Assembly: GCA_016522385.1 (NCBI GenBank)
Contig: JAEKFU010000409.1
Coordinates: 1-7,499, forward strand
Origin: Pseudomonadota bacterium
Lineage (GTDB): Bacteria > Pseudomonadota > Alphaproteobacteria > Rhizobiales > Aestuariivirgaceae
DNA: 7,499 nucleotides
Direction of reading: 5' to 3'
A model generated the notes under the pieces. That model was not told where the DNA came from, ran no database searches, and saw nothing but the letters and a program-made list of their open reading frames with translations. The position numbers and the translations under genes were made by a program. This document shows, piece after piece, positions 5,275-7,499 of the stretch (position 1 is its first letter; each line of letters starts with the position of its first letter).

Positions 5275-5729
5275 GGATTTGTCCCTCTCACCTTGAGCAA
5301 ACCCGTGCCGCGCATGTCGAGTTTGACTTCATCGTTTTGGTTGAACGTTTGCCAGTGCATGGTGAGAATGCCCATCTCCGGCCGGCTTGTTGAAACTCGG
5401 GCGTCAAGTATTTCGCAGCGCAGGGTGAGGATGTCGCCGGGAAAGACCGGTTTGAGCCACTTAACTTCCTCAACACCGAACGAGCCCATTGATGCAGCCC
5501 GGTGGAGATAGGCATCAAACATAAGACGTTGGGTCATGGCGAGAGTATGCCAGCCGGATGCGCTTAGTGCACCGGCAATCGATCGGGCGCCGTCTGCTTC
5601 ATTGAGATGAAACGGCTGCGGGTCGAACTCGGCGGCAAAGGCTGTGATTTCATCGGCAGTGACTTCATGGGTCTGCGATATCAAGACCTCACCGACGGGC
5701 ATGTCCTCGAAATGCAAGAGATCCGTCAT
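5271..5729 (-). CDS. MaoC-family (hotdog) dehydratase, proximal paralogue
   Basis: A 152-residue MaoC-like hotdog protein. EFDPQPFHLNE (34-44) contains the putative catalytic pair D36 and H41. ASGWHT (57-62), VKWLKPVFPGD (89-99) and TSRPEMGIL (114-122) match the distal paralogue, so the two probably arose by tandem duplication and have diverged considerably. The family hydrates or dehydrates acyl-CoA thioesters; the exact substrate cannot be read here. The start at 5729 overlaps the ychF stop as ATGA. No Shine-Dalgarno is visible, so translation is probably coupled to ychF. The stop overlaps the next gene's ATG in the same way. Linkage to the ychF/pth translation genes is structural and gives no direct clue to the reaction. 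Confidence 0.9.
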   Translation of the reverse strand: MTDLLHFEDMPVGEVLISQTHEVTADEITAFAAEFDPQPFHLNEADGARSIAGALSASGWHTLAMTQRLMFDAYLHRAASMGSFGVEEVKWLKPVFPGDILTLRCEILDARVSTSRPEMGILTMHWQTFNQNDEVKLDMRGTGLLKVRGTNP

Positions 5730-6823
5730 GTGGCGAAGCGAAAGTGCATGACATCGCCATCGGCGACAATGTAGTCCTTGCCTTCAAGGCGCATCTTGCC
5801 GGCATCCTTGGCGCCGTTCTCGCCATTACAGGCGAGGTAATCGTCAATTTGGATGGTCTCAGCGCGGATGAAGCCTTTCTCGAAATCGGTGTGAATGGTG
5901 CCGGCGGCCCGTGGTGCCACGGTGTCCCGCCTGACAGTCCAGGCACGGGCTTGCTTCGCGCCGGCGGTAAAAAACGTGATGAGGTCAAGCAGACGGTAGC
6001 CTTCATGAATGAGACGTTCGAGGCCTGGCTCCTTCAGTCCCAATGCGCCGAGAAATTCTGTTCTCTGGTCATAATCGAGTTGTGCCAGTTCGGCCTCAAT
6101 GGCAGCGGAGATAATCACAATGCCGGCACCTTCAGCCTTGGCCTTTTCAGCTACCCTTGCTGATGCCGCATTGCCGCTGGCTGCGGCGGCTTCCTCAACA
6201 TTGCATACATACAGGACTGGTCTTGTTGTCAACAGGTTCAAGGCCTGCCAGTCGCGGCGTTCGGCTTTGCTTATCTCGGCTAGCCGAGCCGGTTTTCCAT
6301 CGTTCAACAAGGCCGTCGCCTTTTTCATCAAGGCAACCTGCAGTTTGGCTTCCTTTTCACCGGAATTGGCTTTTTTTTCCAACCCAACGAGGCGTCGTTC
6401 AAGGCTCTCCAGATCGGCCAGCATCAGTTCGGTCTCGACAATCTCTGCATCGCGCAGAGGGTCAATACCACCCTCGATGTGGGAAACGTCGCTGTCCTCA
6501 AAACAACGCAGGACATGGACGATAGCGTCGACTTCGCGGATATTGGCCAGGAACTTATTGCCGAGTCCTTCGCCCTTGGATGCACCGCGCACCAGACCTG
6601 CGATATCGACAAAGCTGATGCGGGTTGGGATGACTTGTTTAGAACCAGCAACCTCGGCCAGTTTGAAGAGCCTGGGATCGGGTACCGCCACTTCACCGAC
6701 ATTCGGTTCGATGGTGCAGAACGGATAGTTGGCCGCCTGGGCGGCCGCCGTTTGGGTCAAGGCGTTGAACAAGGTCGACTTACCGACATTGGGAAGACCG
6801 ACTATGCCGCATTTGAAACCCAT
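5726..6823 (-). CDS. ychF: Ribosome-associated P-loop ATPase YchF (OLA1 family)
   Basis: A 365-residue protein of the Obg-related YchF/OLA1 family, the usual length (E. coli 363). The Walker A motif GLPNVGKST spans residues 9-17 and the G3 region DIAGLVRGASKGEGLGNKFL spans 73-92. The G4 position reads NVEE (208-211) in place of NKxD, which explains the ATP rather than GTP preference of this family. A helical, charged segment (about 130-180) matches the coiled-coil insertion, and a C-terminal TGS domain spans about 279-362 (LITFFTAG to DVMHFRF). The protein binds ribosomes and affects translation and stress responses. Its ATG overlaps the pth stop by one base (TGATG) and no Shine-Dalgarno is visible, so it is probably translated by coupling. 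Its stop overlaps the first MaoC gene. Confidence 0.98.
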   Translation of the reverse strand: MGFKCGIVGLPNVGKSTLFNALTQTAAAQAANYPFCTIEPNVGEVAVPDPRLFKLAEVAGSKQVIPTRISFVDIAGLVRGASKGEGLGNKFLANIREVDAIVHVLRCFEDSDVSHIEGGIDPLRDAEIVETELMLADLESLERRLVGLEKKANSGEKEAKLQVALMKKATALLNDGKPARLAEISKAERRDWQALNLLTTRPVLYVCNVEEAAAASGNAASARVAEKAKAEGAGIVIISAAIEAELAQLDYDQRTEFLGALGLKEPGLERLIHEGYRLLDLITFFTAGAKQARAWTVRRDTVAPRAAGTIHTDFEKGFIRAETIQIDDYLACNGENGAKDAGKMRLEGKDYIVADGDVMHFRFAT

Positions 6824-7499
6824 CAGGTGTTACTTTGATTGCTGCCGATAAACCGTTTGAGGGCGGCGAAAGGTCCGGATGGTTTGTCCGGCTCGATCTG
6901 TTTGATTGATGTCGAGGCTTTCGATTTCTGTCTTGCCGTTTGGACCGGTTCAGTCGCCGAGTTCTCGCTCAACCGCAAATGCACGCGGTTCTGGAACGTC
7001 GCAAAATCGCGTTTGGCGATCAGCGGGGCGTATTCAGTTATGGCGTCGCGCAGGGGCTCGAACCAGCCGAGTTCGGACTTGGAGAAGTCCTTCAGCACAT
7101 AGGCATGCACCTTGTCCTTATGGCCCGGATGGCCGATGCCTAAGCGCATACGGTGAAAGGCATCGCCGATATGAGCCTTGATCGAGCGCAGGCCGTTGTG
7201 GCCGGCTAGTCCGCCACCCGTCTTCATGCGCAGTTTTCCCGGTGGCAGATCAAGTTCGTCATAGACCACCACGACGTCATCAGGTTCAAGATTGTAGAAC
7301 CGCATGGCGGCACCCACGGCACGTCCGCTTTCGTTCATGAACGTCATCGGCTTTAGCACCAGCACCTTGTCTGTGCCGATCAAACCTTCTGCGACCTCGC
7401 CGCTGAACTTCTTGCGCCATGCCGACAGGCCATGCTGGCGGACAATGTCATCCACCACCATGAAGCCGATATTGTGCCGGTTCTTTGCATATTTGGGCC
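6823..7499 (-). CDS. pth: Peptidyl-tRNA hydrolase, 5' end cut by window edge
   Basis: Pth releases the peptide from peptidyl-tRNA that drops off ribosomes. The frame continues to the right edge: upstream of the ATG at 7461 it still encodes PKYAKNRHNIGF, the conserved Pth N-terminal motif. The ATG at 7461 is therefore internal and about ten N-terminal residues lie outside the window. The catalytic His is in NRHN (codon 7474-7476). Other active-site elements are KPMTFMNESG (substrate-binding Asn), VYDELDLPPGK (catalytic-site Asp) and GGLAGHNGLRS. In all, 224 residues are visible. The last 50 or so (from about LSENSATEP) form a polar, Lys/Ser-rich tail absent from E. coli Pth but common in alphaproteobacteria. 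It is the first visible gene of the leftward operon. The rplY (ctc) gene often precedes pth in this group, but here that would be beyond the edge. Confidence 0.97.
   Translation of the reverse strand, partial: PKYAKNRHNIGFMVVDDIVRQHGLSAWRKKFSGEVAEGLIGTDKVLVLKPMTFMNESGRAVGAAMRFYNLEPDDVVVVYDELDLPPGKLRMKTGGGLAGHNGLRSIKAHIGDAFHRMRLGIGHPGHKDKVHAYVLKDFSKSELGWFEPLRDAITEYAPLIAKRDFATFQNRVHLRLSENSATEPVQTARQKSKASTSIKQIEPDKPSGPFAALKRFIGSNQSNT

Overview
The window is a compact piece of an alphaproteobacterial chromosome, most likely from the Rhizobiales (Hyphomicrobiales). This rests on the GC-rich coding sequence, the style of the cold-shock protein C-terminus, the long tail on Pth, and the tight pth-ychF-MaoC-MaoC operon. 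I cannot resolve the genus. Nearly all of the sequence is coding. I see no tRNA, rRNA, CRISPR array, insertion sequence or phage gene.

Plus strand, left part. The window opens in the last 35 codons of a cold-shock-domain protein, closed by a textbook intrinsic terminator (137-170). Then come an adenine/adenosine deaminase of the adenine-deaminase-like subgroup (200-1228), adenine phosphoribosyltransferase apt (1302-1847) and a LysE-family exporter (1851-2480) that starts 3 bases after apt ends. A bidirectional hairpin (2586-2609) separates this unit from a small minus-strand gene for a predicted exported acidic protein (2636-2881).

Plus strand, middle. A divergent, likely promoter-bearing region leads into mtnA (3009-4106, methylthioribose-1-phosphate isomerase). 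It overlaps by 8 bases a FucA-like class II aldolase (4099-4746). The mtnA-aldolase pair is the signature of the DHAP shunt, which salvages 5'-methylthioadenosine without the classical methionine salvage dehydratase. Adenine is the other product of methylthioadenosine cleavage, so the nearby deaminase and Apt give two routes for it: hypoxanthine or AMP. No gene for the cleavage step (mtnP or mtnN plus mtnK) lies in the window.

Minus strand, right part. A tightly packed operon reads leftwards: pth (peptidyl-tRNA hydrolase, 5' end cut by the window edge), ychF (ribosome-associated P-loop ATPase), then two related MaoC-like hotdog dehydratases. Each junction overlaps by 1 or 4 bases, indicating translational coupling. 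This operon converges on the mtnA-aldolase operon across only 39 bases, with no clear terminator between them.

Nothing here looks like a wholly new system. The most useful points are the probable methylthioadenosine/adenine salvage neighbourhood, the likely adenine (not adenosine) specificity of the deaminase, several start sites that simple longest-ORF calling would get wrong, and the coupled paralogous MaoC pair.
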